In this document: positions 8,225 through 17,053 of the stretch, piece after piece
How positions within the stretch are numbered: position 1 is the stretch's first letter
How the letters are laid out: every line of letters starts with the position of its first letter
Source: SAR116 cluster bacterium
GTDB taxonomy: Bacteria; Pseudomonadota; Alphaproteobacteria; Puniceispirillales; Puniceispirillaceae
Assembly (NCBI GenBank): GCA_002722385.1
Contig: PBLR01000011.1
Span: forward strand, 17,245-34,462
DNA: 17,218 nt
Direction of reading: 5' to 3'
Translations under genes and position numbers: made by a program
Notes under the pieces: model-generated
Told to the model about the DNA's origin: nothing
Database searches by the model: none
What the model saw: only the letters and a program-made list of their open reading frames with translations

Positions 8225-8230
8225 TAGGAG
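8225..8230 (+). promoter_or_regulatory. Ribosome binding site that fixes the rpoC start
   Basis: TAGGAG lies 9 nt before the ATG at 8240. The in-frame TTG at 8231 directly abuts the Shine-Dalgarno and so cannot be the start. Confidence 0.85.
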
Positions 8231-8239
8231 TTGCGTAAC

Positions 8240-11200
8240 ATGAACGATTTGATGAATCCATTTGGCCAGCCAAAAGCTGCCCAGAGCTTCGACAAAATCC
8301 AAATTTCAATCGCCTCACCAGAACGGATCAGATCCTGGTCTTTTGGCGAGATCAAGAAGCCGGAAACCATCAATTATCGTACCTTCAAGCCAGAAAAAGA
8401 CGGGTTGTTCTGTGCCCGTATCTTTGGTCCGGTCCGTGATTATGAATGTCTGTGTGGCAAATATAAGCGGATGAAGTACCGCGGCATCATTTGTGAGAAA
8501 TGTGGTGTTGAGGTGACTTTATCAAAGGTCCGTCGTGAACGGATGGGCCATATTGAACTGGCCGCGCCGGTTGCGCATATCTGGTTCCTGAAATCGCTGC
8601 CAAGCCGCATTGGCCTGCTGGTGGATATGGCCCTTAAGGATCTTGAAAAGGTGCTGTATTTCGAAAATTTTGTGGTGATTGAACCTGGCCTGACCTCGCT
8701 TGAAAAAGGCCAGCTGCTGTCTGAAGAAGAATATTACGACGCCCAGGACGAATTTGGTGATGATTCGTTTGAAGCCGCAATTGGGGCAGAAGCGATCAAG
8801 ATTATCCTGAGCGCACTTGATCTGGATTCTGAACGCGAAACGATCCGTGAAGAACTGCGTGAAACAGGCTCAGAAGCTAAGCGTAAAAAGCTGGTCAAGA
8901 GGCTGAAGCTGGTTGACGCGTTCCGCGAGTCAGGCTGTCGTCCTGAATGGATGATCCTGGATGTTGTGCCGGTCATTCCGCCTGAGCTGCGCCCACTGGT
9001 CCCGCTGGATGGTGGCCGGTTCGCCACCTCTGATCTGAATGATCTGTATCGCCGGGTGATCAACAGAAATAACCGTCTAAAGCGGCTGATTGAGCTGCGC
9101 GCGCCTGATATCATCGTCCGGAACGAAAAGCGGATGCTGCAGGAAGCTGTGGATGCGCTGTTTGATAATGGCCGTCGTGGCCGAATTATCTCTGGTGTGA
9201 ACAAGCGGCCATTGAAGTCACTGTCTGACATGCTGAAAGGCAAGCAAGGCCGTTTCCGTCAGAACCTGCTGGGGAAGCGGGTTGATTATTCAGGCCGGTC
9301 TGTGATCGTGGTTGGCCCAGAGCTGAAACTGCATCAGTGTGGTCTGCCAAAGAAAATGGCGCTGGAGCTGTTCAAGCCGTTTATCTATTCCAAGCTGGAA
9401 ATGTATGGCCTGGCCAGCACCATTAAGGCGGCCAAGCGGATGGTCGAAAAAGAACGCCCTGAGGTGTGGGATATTCTGGAACAGGTGATCCGTGAACACC
9501 CGGTCATGCTGAACCGGGCGCCAACCCTGCACCGTTTGGGCATTCAGGCGTTCGAACCTGTCTTGGTCGAAGGCAAGGCGATTCAGCTGCATCCTCTGGT
9601 CTGTACCGCCTTCAATGCTGACTTTGATGGTGACCAGATGGCGGTTCATGTGCCACTGTCTCTCGAAGCTCAGCTGGAAGCGCGGGTTCTGATGATGTCG
9701 ACAAATAACATCCTCAGCCCGGCTAATGGCAAGCCGATTATTGTGCCGTCTCAGGATATCATTCTGGGTCTGTATTATCTGTCTATGGAACGGGATGGCG
9801 AAAAAGGTGAGGGCATGGCCTTTACCGATATTCAGGAAATTCTGCTGGCCCTTGATAACGGGTCTGTCAGCCTGCATGCCAAGGTGAAAGCCCGGGTCTC
9901 TACCTTTGATGAAGACGGCCAGCCGGTCACCCGCGTTATGGACACCACACCTGGCCGGGCCCGTTTGGCTGATCTGTTGCCGAATAACCCGAATGTCACC
10001 TTCTCACTGGTCAATAAGCTGATGACCAAAAAAGAAGTCTCAAACGTGATTGACTATATCTATCGTCATTGCGGCCAGAAAGACACAGTGATTTTCTGTG
10101 ACCGTCTGATGGGACTTGGCTTCACCCAGGCCTGTCAGTCCGGTATTTCTTTCGGCATTGCTGATCTGACCACCCCTGATCTGAAAGCAAAATTCGTCTC
10201 TGATGCGGAAACACAGGTTGAAGAGTTCGAACGTCAGTATCTGGACGGCTTCATCACTCAGGGTGAGAAATATAACAAGGTGGTTGATGTTTGGTCACGT
10301 TGTTCTGATCAGGTCGCTGATGAGATGATGAAGGGCATTTCCACAGAAAAGAAAGGTGAGCCGATCAATTCTGTGTGGATGATGGCCCATTCAGGTGCGC
10401 GGGGCTCTGCTGCCCAGATTAAGCAGCTGGCCGGGATGCGGGGCCTGATGGCCAAGCCGTCTGGTGAGATTATTGAAACTCCGATCAAGTCTTCTTTTAA
10501 AGAAGGCCTTGATGTTCTGGAATATTTCAATTCAACACATGGTGCCCGTAAGGGGCTGGCAGATACCGCGCTGAAAACAGCAAACTCCGGCTATCTGACC
10601 CGCCGTCTGGTCGATGTGGCCCAGGACTGTATCATCACGCAAATCGATTGTGGCACCACCCAAGGGATCACGATTGGTCATGCAATGAACGGATCAGAGA
10701 TTGTTGATGCCTTGTCAGAGCGGATTCTGGGCCGGATTCTTGCTGCTGATCTGCGCGATATGAAAACAGATGAGGTGATTGTCGCCGCTGGTGAGATGGT
10801 GACAGAAGATCATCTGGAGCAGATTGAAGAGTCAGGAAATGATCAGGCCTATGTCCGGTCTGTCCTGGTTTGTGAATCAAATGTTGGGGTTTGTGCAACT
10901 TGCTACGGCCGTGACCTGGCCAGAGGCACACCTGTGAATATTGGTGAGGCGGTTGGCGTGATTGCGGCTCAGTCTATTGGCGAGCCTGGCACACAATTGA
11001 CCATGCGGACCTTCCATGTGGGCGGTGCGGCCCAGCGGGGGGCGGAAGCCAATAACATTGAATCAACCGCTGCTGGTACTGTAAAGCTGCAGGATATCAG
11101 CCTGGTGCGTGGTGCAGATGGCAAGCCGATCGTGATGAGCCGCTCTGCTGAGCTGATCATTGTGAATGAACAGGATGCCGAACGGGCCCGTTATCGTCTG

Positions 11201-12436
11201 CCTTATGGCGGCAAGCTGTTCTTTGAAGATGGCGCAACGGTCAATCCGGGCGACATTCTGATTGAATGGGATCCCTACACAATCCCGATCATCACAGAAC
11301 TTGAAGGTGTGGCCAACTATGTTGACCTGATTGACGGTGTGTCTGTCCGCGAAGTTGCGGATGAGGCAACCGGCATCATCAGCCGTGAAGTGATTGAAAG
11401 TAAGCAGTCTGGCAAATCAGCCAATCTGCGGCCACGGATCACGATGCGGGATGCTGATGGTGAAGTGCTGACCTTGTCTAATGGCAATGAGGCCCGCTAC
11501 TTCCTGCCAGTCGGAGCGATTCTGTCTGTGGAAAACGGGGCTGAGGTGAAGGCTGGTGATGTGGTTGCCCGTATCCCGCGTGAATCTTCAAAGACACGTG
11601 ATATTACAGGGGGTCTGCCACGGGTTGCTGAACTGTTTGAAGCGCGCCGGCCAAAAGACTATGCGGTGATCAGTGAAACTGACGGCCGGGTGGAATTTGG
11701 CACAGACTATAAAGCCAAGCGCCGTATCCGTGTTGTGCCAGCTGATCAGACTTCAGAACCGGTGGAGTATCTGCTGCCAAAAGGCCGCTCACTGGCGGTG
11801 AATGAAGGCGATACAGTGCGCAAAGGAGATCTGCTTCTGGATGGCTCACCTGTGCCGCATGATATTCTGAATATCTTGGGTGTCGAGGCTCTGGCTGAAT
11901 ATCTGGTGAAGGAAATTCAGGATGTGTATCGTTTGCAGGGTGTGAAAATCAACGACAAACATATCGAAACCATTGTCCGTCAGATGCTGCAGAAAGTTGA
12001 AGTGGAAGACGGCGGTGATACCACATTGCTGGTCGGTGAACAGGTGGAGCGTGAAGAATTTGCCCGCGCAAATGAAACTGCTGAGGCTGAAGGGCTTGCC
12101 CCGGCCAAAGCGCGTCCTGTTCTGCTGGGCATCACCAAGGCGTCCTTGCAGACACGCTCATTCGTTTCTGCCGCATCATTCCAGGAAACTACCCGCGTTC
12201 TGACTGAAGCCTCAGTCTCCGGTCGTGAAGACAGGCTTGAAGGGCTGAAGGAAAACGTCATTGTTGGCCGCCTGATTCCCGCCGGGACAGGGTCTGTGAT
12301 GAACCGCCTGCGCTCAATTGCCTCTGACAGAGACAAAACAATTGCGCTGAAGCGGGCTGAAGCCGAATCACAGGCAGCAGCTGTTGCTGAGGTAGGGTTT
12401 GAAGATGCAGAGGTGTCTGAATTGTCTGCAGAATAA
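8240..12436 (+). CDS. rpoC: DNA-directed RNA polymerase subunit beta'
   Basis: RpoC, 1398 residues, carries the active-site magnesium ligands and the clamp. The N-terminal zinc site is C70, C72, C85 and C88 (CLCGKYKRM...CEKCG). The catalytic NADFDGD is at 459-465, with Mg-binding D461, D463 and D465. The second zinc site is C804, C878, C885 and C888, with the same spacing as E. coli. The trigger-loop region contains [18 protein letters not shown], and the C-terminal part has the conserved [20 protein letters not shown]. The ATG at 8240 was chosen over an in-frame TTG at 8231 because TAGGAG (8225-8230) gives 9-nt spacing to the ATG and none to the TTG. The gene is separated from rpoB by 69 bp and is followed by two hairpins and the str-operon promoter. 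Confidence 0.99.
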   Translation: MNDLMNPFGQPKAAQSFDKIQISIASPERIRSWSFGEIKKPETINYRTFKPEKDGLFCARIFGPVRDYECLCGKYKRMKYRGIICEKCGVEVTLSKVRRERMGHIELAAPVAHIWFLKSLPSRIGLLVDMALKDLEKVLYFENFVVIEPGLTSLEKGQLLSEEEYYDAQDEFGDDSFEAAIGAEAIKIILSALDLDSERETIREELRETGSEAKRKKLVKRLKLVDAFRESGCRPEWMILDVVPVIPPELRPLVPLDGGRFATSDLNDLYRRVINRNNRLKRLIELRAPDIIVRNEKRMLQEAVDALFDNGRRGRIISGVNKRPLKSLSDMLKGKQGRFRQNLLGKRVDYSGRSVIVVGPELKLHQCGLPKKMALELFKPFIYSKLEMYGLASTIKAAKRMVEKERPEVWDILEQVIREHPVMLNRAPTLHRLGIQAFEPVLVEGKAIQLHPLVCTAFNADFDGDQMAVHVPLSLEAQLEARVLMMSTNNILSPANGKPIIVPSQDIILGLYYLSMERDGEKGEGMAFTDIQEILLALDNGSVSLHAKVKARVSTFDEDGQPVTRVMDTTPGRARLADLLPNNPNVTFSLVNKLMTKKEVSNVIDYIYRHCGQKDTVIFCDRLMGLGFTQACQSGISFGIADLTTPDLKAKFVSDAETQVEEFERQYLDGFITQGEKYNKVVDVWSRCSDQVADEMMKGISTEKKGEPINSVWMMAHSGARGSAAQIKQLAGMRGLMAKPSGEIIETPIKSSFKEGLDVLEYFNSTHGARKGLADTALKTANSGYLTRRLVDVAQDCIITQIDCGTTQGITIGHAMNGSEIVDALSERILGRILAADLRDMKTDEVIVAAGEMVTEDHLEQIEESGNDQAYVRSVLVCESNVGVCATCYGRDLARGTPVNIGEAVGVIAAQSIGEPGTQLTMRTFHVGGAAQRGAEANNIESTAAGTVKLQDISLVRGADGKPIVMSRSAELIIVNEQDAERARYRLPYGGKLFFEDGATVNPGDILIEWDPYTIPIITELEGVANYVDLIDGVSVREVADEATGIISREVIESKQSGKSANLRPRITMRDADGEVLTLSNGNEARYFLPVGAILSVENGAEVKAGDVVARIPRESSKTRDITGGLPRVAELFEARRPKDYAVISETDGRVEFGTDYKAKRRIRVVPADQTSEPVEYLLPKGRSLAVNEGDTVRKGDLLLDGSPVPHDILNILGVEALAEYLVKEIQDVYRLQGVKINDKHIETIVRQMLQKVEVEDGGDTTLLVGEQVEREEFARANETAEAEGLAPAKARPVLLGITKASLQTRSFVSAASFQETTRVLTEASVSGREDRLEGLKENVIVGRLIPAGTGSVMNRLRSIASDRDKTIALKRAEAESQAAAVAEVGFEDAEVSELSAE

Positions 12437-12464
12437 CCGCAGAAGACAGCTCTTACCCGGCCAA

Positions 12465-12481
12465 TGACGCAGATCGCGTCA
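12465..12481 (+). other. Small perfect hairpin after rpoC
   Basis: TGACGC (12465-12470) pairs with GCGTCA (12476-12481) around AGATC. There is no U-tract. Together with the 15-bp hairpin that follows, it may protect the 3' end of the rpoBC mRNA. Confidence 0.45.
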
Positions 12482-12497
12482 AAGGGCTGAGAAATTG

Positions 12498-12538
12498 GGG
12501 CGTCAGGGTCAAAATAAAACTTGACCCTGACGCCCTTT
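12498..12538 (+). terminator. 15-bp hairpin downstream of rpoC (probable terminator or mRNA 3'-end stem)
   Basis: GGGCGTCAGGGTCAA (12498-12512) is perfectly complementary to 12521-12535, with an 8-nt A-rich loop. TTT (12536-12538) and then CGCCC follow, so the U-tract is short and termination may be partial. Its 3' arm begins with TTGACC, which is also the -35 element of the rpsL promoter. The stem is long and perfect enough to be selected, and it marks the end of the rpoBC transcription unit. Confidence 0.65.
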
Positions 12539-12557
12539 CGCCCTTATAGTCCGCACA
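12521..12557 (+). promoter_or_regulatory. Sigma-70-type promoter of the str operon (rpsL-rpsG-fusA-tuf)
   Basis: TTGACC (12521-12526) and TATAGT (12545-12550) are separated by 18 bp, a near-consensus housekeeping promoter. The A-rich stretch AAAATAAAAC directly upstream could act as an UP element. The expected start is an A at about 12557 (or 12555), 7 nt after the -10. It is the best promoter-like sequence I see in the window. It lies 191 bp before the rpsL start codon, leaving a long leader. Confidence 0.75.
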
Positions 12558-12579
12558 CCTTGTTGGCTCAGGTAGTAGG

Positions 12580-12627
12580 ATGCTGGTCGGACGAGACGTC
12601 CATTTCAGCCGGCGGCCTAGACGCTGA
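12580..12627 (+). CDS. Possible arginine-rich leader peptide upstream of rpsL
   Basis: The only ATG in the predicted rpsL leader opens 15 codons, MLVGRDVHFSRRPRR, ending at TGA 12625-12627. AGG (12570-12572) lies 7 nt upstream and is a weak ribosome binding site. Five of the 15 residues are arginine, four of them in the last five codons (CGG CGG CCT AGA CGC). The reading frame overlaps the leader hairpin arms, so its translation would change the RNA fold. There is no direct evidence that it is translated, and short chance frames are common. Confidence 0.2.
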   Translation: MLVGRDVHFSRRPRR

Positions 12628-12683
12628 GTTAAATACACAAGGTAGAAGACATCTCCTCGTCAGAGGAATAGAAGACAGTCAAA

Positions 12684-12722
12684 CCGGCGGCGCCGGACCG
12701 GCTGTTTTGTTTTTTTATTTTT
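12684..12722 (+). terminator. Intrinsic-terminator-like attenuator just before rpsL
   Basis: CCGGC (12684-12688) pairs with GCCGG (12692-12696). Alternatively CCGG (12684-12687) pairs with CCGG (12698-12701), with CAG (12676-12678) and CTG (12702-12704) outside. The segment is followed by an 18-nt, almost pure T tract (12705-12722, interrupted by one G and one A). It ends 25 nt before the rpsL start, so it lies inside the transcript made from the 12521 promoter. The local stem is modest, but the U-tract is exceptional for this sequence. Confidence 0.6.
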
Positions 12723-12747
12723 GGGATAGGCAGCAAAAGGGCCAGTT

Positions 12748-13119
12748 ATGCCAACAATTAACCAGTTGATCCGTCACGGGCGTACCCGTCCGACATCACG
12801 GAACAAAGTGCCAGCGATGGAAGCATGCCCGCAAAAGCGCGGCGTGTGCACACGTGTTTACACAACCACACCAAAGAAGCCGAACTCAGCTCTGCGTAAG
12901 GTTGCTCGTGTTCGCTTAACAAACGGGTTTGAAGTGACCAGCTACATTCCTGGTGAAGGTCATAACCTGCAGGAACACTCTGTTGTGCTTATCCGCGGTG
13001 GCCGGGTAAAGGATTTGCCTGGTGTCCGCTATCACATCATTCGCGGCACACTAGATACACAAGGTGTTGCTGACCGCCGTCAGCGCCGGTCCAAATATGG
13101 CGCTAAACGGCCGAAATAA
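12748..13119 (+). CDS. rpsL: 30S ribosomal protein S12
   Basis: S12, 123 residues, full length, an essential decoding-centre protein. The loop [13 protein letters not shown] has lysines at 43 and 44, and [13 protein letters not shown] has lysine 88. These match the E. coli streptomycin-relevant positions 42/43 and 87 in Met-less numbering, and all carry the streptomycin-sensitive lysine. D89 is the residue methylthiolated in many bacteria. The C-terminus ends [11 protein letters not shown] as usual. The ATG at 12748 follows AAGGG (12737-12741). It is the first gene of the str operon and is preceded by its own promoter and a long structured leader. rpsG starts 9 bp after its stop. Confidence 0.98.
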   Translation: MPTINQLIRHGRTRPTSRNKVPAMEACPQKRGVCTRVYTTTPKKPNSALRKVARVRLTNGFEVTSYIPGEGHNLQEHSVVLIRGGRVKDLPGVRYHIIRGTLDTQGVADRRQRRSKYGAKRPK

Positions 13120-13599
<480 letters not shown>

Positions 13600-13613
13600 T
13601 TTAGGCACCTTTA

Positions 13614-13620
13614 GGCGGAG
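13614..13620 (+). promoter_or_regulatory. Ribosome binding site that fixes the fusA start
   Basis: GGCGGAG ends 8 nt before the ATG at 13629. An in-frame GTG at 13620 overlaps this site and so is not the start. Confidence 0.85.
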
Positions 13621-13628
13621 TGAAGCCC

Positions 13629-15767
13629 ATGTCTCGTCAGTACCCTCTGGAACGTTATCGTAATTTTGGCATCATGGCGCATATCGACGCCGGTAAGACC
13701 ACAACAACCGAACGTGTTCTGTATTACACTGGCCGGTCACACAAGATTGGCGAAGTTCATGATGGCGCGGCCACTATGGACTGGATGGAACAGGAACAGG
13801 AACGCGGCATTACCATTACCTCTGCGGCAACAACTTGTTTCTGGTTCAGAACCGAAGATGGGGAAACCCCATCTGGTGAGCATGGTGAAGACGCCGAAGA
13901 CGCCAAGTTCCGTTTCAACATCATCGACACACCAGGTCACGTTGACTTCACCATTGAGGTCGAGCGCTCGCTGGCGGTTCTGGATGGTGCGGTTTGTGTG
14001 CTGGATGCTAACGCTGGTGTTGAGCCACAGACAGAAACAGTCTGGCGTCAGGCTGACCGTTATCAGGTCCCGCGCGTTGTGTTTGTCAACAAGATGGACA
14101 AAATCGGTGCTGATTTCTTCAATTGTGTGCACATGATTAAAGATCGCACCGGCGCAACCCCTCTGCCTATCCACATGCCTATCGGCGCCGAGAGCGAATT
14201 TGCTGGCCTGATTAATCTGGTCACCATGCAGGAATGGGTCTGGAATTCAGAAGATCTGGGCGCAAGCTGGGATCTGCGTGAAATCCGTCCAGAGCTGAAG
14301 GACAAGGCTGAAGAAATGCGTGCTGAGCTCATCGAGCTGGTTGTTGAGCAGGATGACGATGTCATGGAAGCCTTCTTAGAAGGTCAGGAGCCGGATATCG
14401 AGACCCTTCAGCGTCTGATCCGTATGGGTACATTGAATATGTCATTTGTGCCTGTCTTATGTGGCTCTGCGTTCAAGAACAAAGGTGTTCAGCCGATGCT
14501 GAACGCGGTGATTGACTATCTGCCTGGTCCTCTTGATGTGCCGTCATATATGGGCTTTAAGCCAGGTGATGAGTCAGAGACACGTGATATTGAGCGCAGC
14601 GCAGATGACGCCCAGCCATTCACCGGTCTGGCCTTTAAAATCATGAATGACCCGTTTGTGGGCTCACTGACTTTTGTGCGGATTTATGCAGGCACCCTGA
14701 AAAAAGGGGACAGCCTGATGAACTCTACCAAAGGGGATCGTGAACGTGTTGGCCGGATGATGATGATGCATTCGAATAACCGGGAAGAGATTGATGAGGC
14801 CTTTGCAGGGGACATTGTTGCTCTGGCAGGGATGAAGAAGACCACAACTGGGGACACATTATGTGACCCGGTTCAGCAGGTGGTTATGGAAACCATGACC
14901 TTCCCTGATCCTGTGATTGAGATTGCGGTTGAGCCGAAATCAAAGAATGACCAGGAAAAGATGAGCACAGGTCTGCAGCGTCTGGCTGCCGAAGACCCGT
15001 CTTTCCAGGTTTCATCAGATGTGGAATCAGGCCAGACCATCATGCGGGGGATGGGTGAGCTGCATCTGGATATTCTGGTTGACCGTCTGAAGCGTGAGTT
15101 CAAGGTTGAAGCGAATATCGGTGCCCCCCAGGTGGCCTATCGTGAGACCATCACCAAGCAGGTTGAAGTTGACTACACACATAAAAAACAGTCTGGCGGT
15201 TCAGGTCAGTTTGCGCGTGTGAAGCTGGTCTTCTCTCCTTTGTCTGAAGGTGGTTATGGCTTCACCAACTCTATTGTTGGCGGTTCTGTGCCAAAGGAAT
15301 TCATCCCTGGTGTTGAAAAAGGGATTATGCAGGCCAAAGATACAGGTGTGATTGCCGGCTTCCCAGTTATCGACTTTGAAGTAGAGCTGATTGACGGCGC
15401 CAGCCATGATGTTGACTCATCTGTGCTCGCCTTTGAAATTGCGGCACGTGCGGCCTTCCGTGAAGCTGTTGAAAAAGCAGCCCCGCGTCTGCTTGAGCCT
15501 GTGATGAAGGTTGAGGTGTTGACCCCAGAAGAATATGTGGGCGACATCATTGGCGATCTGAACTCACGCCGTGGTCAGGTTGGCGGCATGGACCAGCGCG
15601 GTAACGCGCGGGCGATTGATGCGATGGTGCCGCTGGCAAACATGTTTGGCTATATCAACACATTGCGCTCAATGAGCCAGGGTCGTGCCCAGTATTCAAT
15701 GCAGTTTGACCATTATGAACAAGTGCCTCAGGCCGTGGCTGATGAAGTCCGGGCGAAGATGGCCTAA
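13629..15767 (+). CDS. fusA: Elongation factor G
   Basis: EF-G, 712 residues, the GTPase that drives tRNA-mRNA translocation and, with RRF, ribosome recycling. GTPase motifs are AHIDAGKT (G1, 17-24), DTPGHVDF (G3, 100-107) and NKMD (G4, 154-157). Domain II contains [17 protein letters not shown]. Domain IV has the loop region [12 protein letters not shown], and the C-terminus contains [20 protein letters not shown]. An acidic stretch (about 73-94, eight Asp/Glu) lies between CFW and the strand leading into G3. This segment is about 12 residues longer than in E. coli as I recall it. The ATG at 13629 is favoured over an in-frame GTG at 13620 because the GTG overlaps the Shine-Dalgarno GGCGGAG (13614-13620). 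tuf follows after 36 bp. Confidence 0.98.
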   Translation: MSRQYPLERYRNFGIMAHIDAGKTTTTERVLYYTGRSHKIGEVHDGAATMDWMEQEQERGITITSAATTCFWFRTEDGETPSGEHGEDAEDAKFRFNIIDTPGHVDFTIEVERSLAVLDGAVCVLDANAGVEPQTETVWRQADRYQVPRVVFVNKMDKIGADFFNCVHMIKDRTGATPLPIHMPIGAESEFAGLINLVTMQEWVWNSEDLGASWDLREIRPELKDKAEEMRAELIELVVEQDDDVMEAFLEGQEPDIETLQRLIRMGTLNMSFVPVLCGSAFKNKGVQPMLNAVIDYLPGPLDVPSYMGFKPGDESETRDIERSADDAQPFTGLAFKIMNDPFVGSLTFVRIYAGTLKKGDSLMNSTKGDRERVGRMMMMHSNNREEIDEAFAGDIVALAGMKKTTTGDTLCDPVQQVVMETMTFPDPVIEIAVEPKSKNDQEKMSTGLQRLAAEDPSFQVSSDVESGQTIMRGMGELHLDILVDRLKREFKVEANIGAPQVAYRETITKQVEVDYTHKKQSGGSGQFARVKLVFSPLSEGGYGFTNSIVGGSVPKEFIPGVEKGIMQAKDTGVIAGFPVIDFEVELIDGASHDVDSSVLAFEIAARAAFREAVEKAAPRLLEPVMKVEVLTPEEYVGDIIGDLNSRRGQVGGMDQRGNARAIDAMVPLANMFGYINTLRSMSQGRAQYSMQFDHYEQVPQAVADEVRAKMA

Positions 15768-15803
15768 CAACACACACTATCTGACGAAGCAGGAGAGACG
15801 GAT

Positions 15804-16994
15804 ATGTCTAAGGAGAAGTTTGATCGTTCGAAGCCCCATTGTAACATTGGGACGATTGGTCATGTTGACCATGGGAAGACGACCCTGACCGCGGCGATTA
15901 CGAAGGTTATGGCTGAGGCTGGCGGGGCAGAGTTCAAGGCGTATGATGAGATTGACGGTGCGCCGGAAGAGCGTGCCCGCGGGATTACGATTTCGACAGC
16001 TCATGTTGAATATGAGACAGAGAATCGTCACTACGCACATGTTGATTGTCCGGGCCATGCTGATTATGTGAAGAACATGATCACCGGTGCGGCACAGATG
16101 GACGGGGCGATATTGGTTGTGTCTGCTGCGGACGGGCCGATGCCACAGACCCGTGAGCACATTCTGCTGGCACGTCAGGTTGGTGTACCGGCTCTGGCTG
16201 TGTTCATGAACAAGGTTGACCAGGTTGATGATGAAGAGCTGCTTGAGCTTGTTGAGATGGAAATCCGTGAGCTGTTGTCCTCTTATGACTTCCCTGGTGA
16301 TGATATTCCGATTGTGAAGGGATCAGCTTTGGCGGCACTGGAAGACAGTGATGCGACAATCGGCCGTGATGCGATTAAAGAGCTGATGGATCAGGTTGAT
16401 GCCTATATTCCGCAGCCTGACCGTCCGAAGGATCAGCCGTTCCTGATGCCGATTGAAGATGTGTTTTCTATCTCAGGTCGCGGGACTGTTGTGACCGGCC
16501 GGATTGAGAGCGGCATCATCAATGTTGGTGAAGAGATTGAGATTGTTGGCCTGAAGGACACCACCAAGACCACCTGTACAGGTGTTGAGATGTTCCGCAA
16601 GCTGCTGGATCAGGGTGAGGCCGGTGATAATGTCGGTATTCTGCTGCGAGGCACCAAGCGTGAGGAAGTTGAGCGTGGTCAGGTTCTGGCCAAGCCAGGG
16701 TCAATCACCCCGCATACCAAGTTCAAGTGTGAGGCTTATGTTCTGACCAAAGAAGAAGGGGGTCGTCATACACCGTTCTTCTCTAACTATCGTCCACAGT
16801 TCTATTTCCGGACAACTGATGTGACCGGTTCTGTAGAACTGCCAGAAGGTACAGAGATGGTGATGCCAGGCGATAACATTGCGATGACTGTAACACTGAT
16901 CGCCCCGATTGCGATGGATGAAGGTCTGCGCTTTGCTATCCGCGAAGGCGGCCGTACCGTTGGTGCAGGCGTCGTTGCCTCTATCGTTGAGTAA
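15804..16994 (+). CDS. tuf: Elongation factor Tu
   Basis: EF-Tu, 396 residues, delivers aminoacyl-tRNA to the ribosomal A site. GTPase motifs are GHVDHGKT (19-26), RARGITI in switch I, DCPGHADY (81-88, including the catalytic His) and NKVD (136-139). Domain II has [13 protein letters not shown]. Domain III has the [13 protein letters not shown] segment and ends [17 protein letters not shown]. The start is supported by AGGAG (15791-15795), 8 nt upstream. Codon use differs from its neighbours: 17 of 19 lysines are AAG, whereas rplL uses 8 AAA and 6 AAG, and GAG and ACG/GGG are frequent in the 5' part. This may reflect very high expression or exchange with a second tuf copy elsewhere. An intrinsic terminator follows directly. 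Confidence 0.98.
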   Translation: MSKEKFDRSKPHCNIGTIGHVDHGKTTLTAAITKVMAEAGGAEFKAYDEIDGAPEERARGITISTAHVEYETENRHYAHVDCPGHADYVKNMITGAAQMDGAILVVSAADGPMPQTREHILLARQVGVPALAVFMNKVDQVDDEELLELVEMEIRELLSSYDFPGDDIPIVKGSALAALEDSDATIGRDAIKELMDQVDAYIPQPDRPKDQPFLMPIEDVFSISGRGTVVTGRIESGIINVGEEIEIVGLKDTTKTTCTGVEMFRKLLDQGEAGDNVGILLRGTKREEVERGQVLAKPGSITPHTKFKCEAYVLTKEEGGRHTPFFSNYRPQFYFRTTDVTGSVELPEGTEMVMPGDNIAMTVTLIAPIAMDEGLRFAIREGGRTVGAGVVASIVE

Positions 16995-17003
16995 AAAATT
17001 GTT

Positions 17004-17029
17004 AAGGAGAGGCTTCGGCCTCTCTTTTT
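17004..17029 (+). terminator. Intrinsic terminator after tuf, with UUCG tetraloop
   Basis: GAGAGGC (17007-17013), TTCG and GCCTCTC (17018-17024) form a perfect 7-bp stem closed by a C(UUCG)G tetraloop, followed by TTTTT (17025-17029). AAG (17004-17006) can extend the stem into the T-run. This is a classic terminator 9 nt after the tuf stop. Because rpsJ begins only 24 nt later and no promoter is visible between them, rpsJ probably depends on read-through or on a promoter inside tuf. Confidence 0.9.
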
Positions 17030-17040
17030 GCTGATTGAAA

Positions 17041-17045
17041 AAGGA
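17041..17045 (+). promoter_or_regulatory. Ribosome binding site that fixes the rpsJ start
   Basis: AAGGA lies 8 nt before the ATG at 17054 and only 2 nt before the in-frame ATG at 17048, so the second ATG is preferred. Confidence 0.75.
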
Positions 17046-17053
17046 ATATGGCT

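Larger units (their letters stand above)
12557..12747 (+). promoter_or_regulatory. Structured rpsL leader RNA with predicted attenuation
   Basis: Starting at the predicted +1, the RNA can form a nested hairpin of about 87 nt. ACCTTGT (12557-12563) pairs with ACAAGGT (12637-12643). Then 12564-12571 pairs with 12624-12631 (8 bp, two G-U). Inside lie TAGG/CCTA (12576-12579/12616-12619), GCTG/CAGC (12582-12585/12606-12609) and GGAC/GTCC (12589-12592/12598-12601). A second hairpin is TCCTC (12654-12658) with GAGGA (12663-12667), flanked by two TAGAAGACA repeats. A GC-rich segment and U-tract end the leader just before the rpsL Shine-Dalgarno (AAGGG, 12737-12741). Attenuation is inferred from this layout. 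The ligand or sensor is unknown. Confidence 0.6.

Noticed and set aside
12521..12769. 82-residue reading frame opening with TTG and running across the rpsL leader into rpsL
   Set aside because: It begins inside the promoter -35 element, upstream of the predicted transcript start, reads through the T tract as Phe-rich sequence, and overlaps rpsL in another frame.
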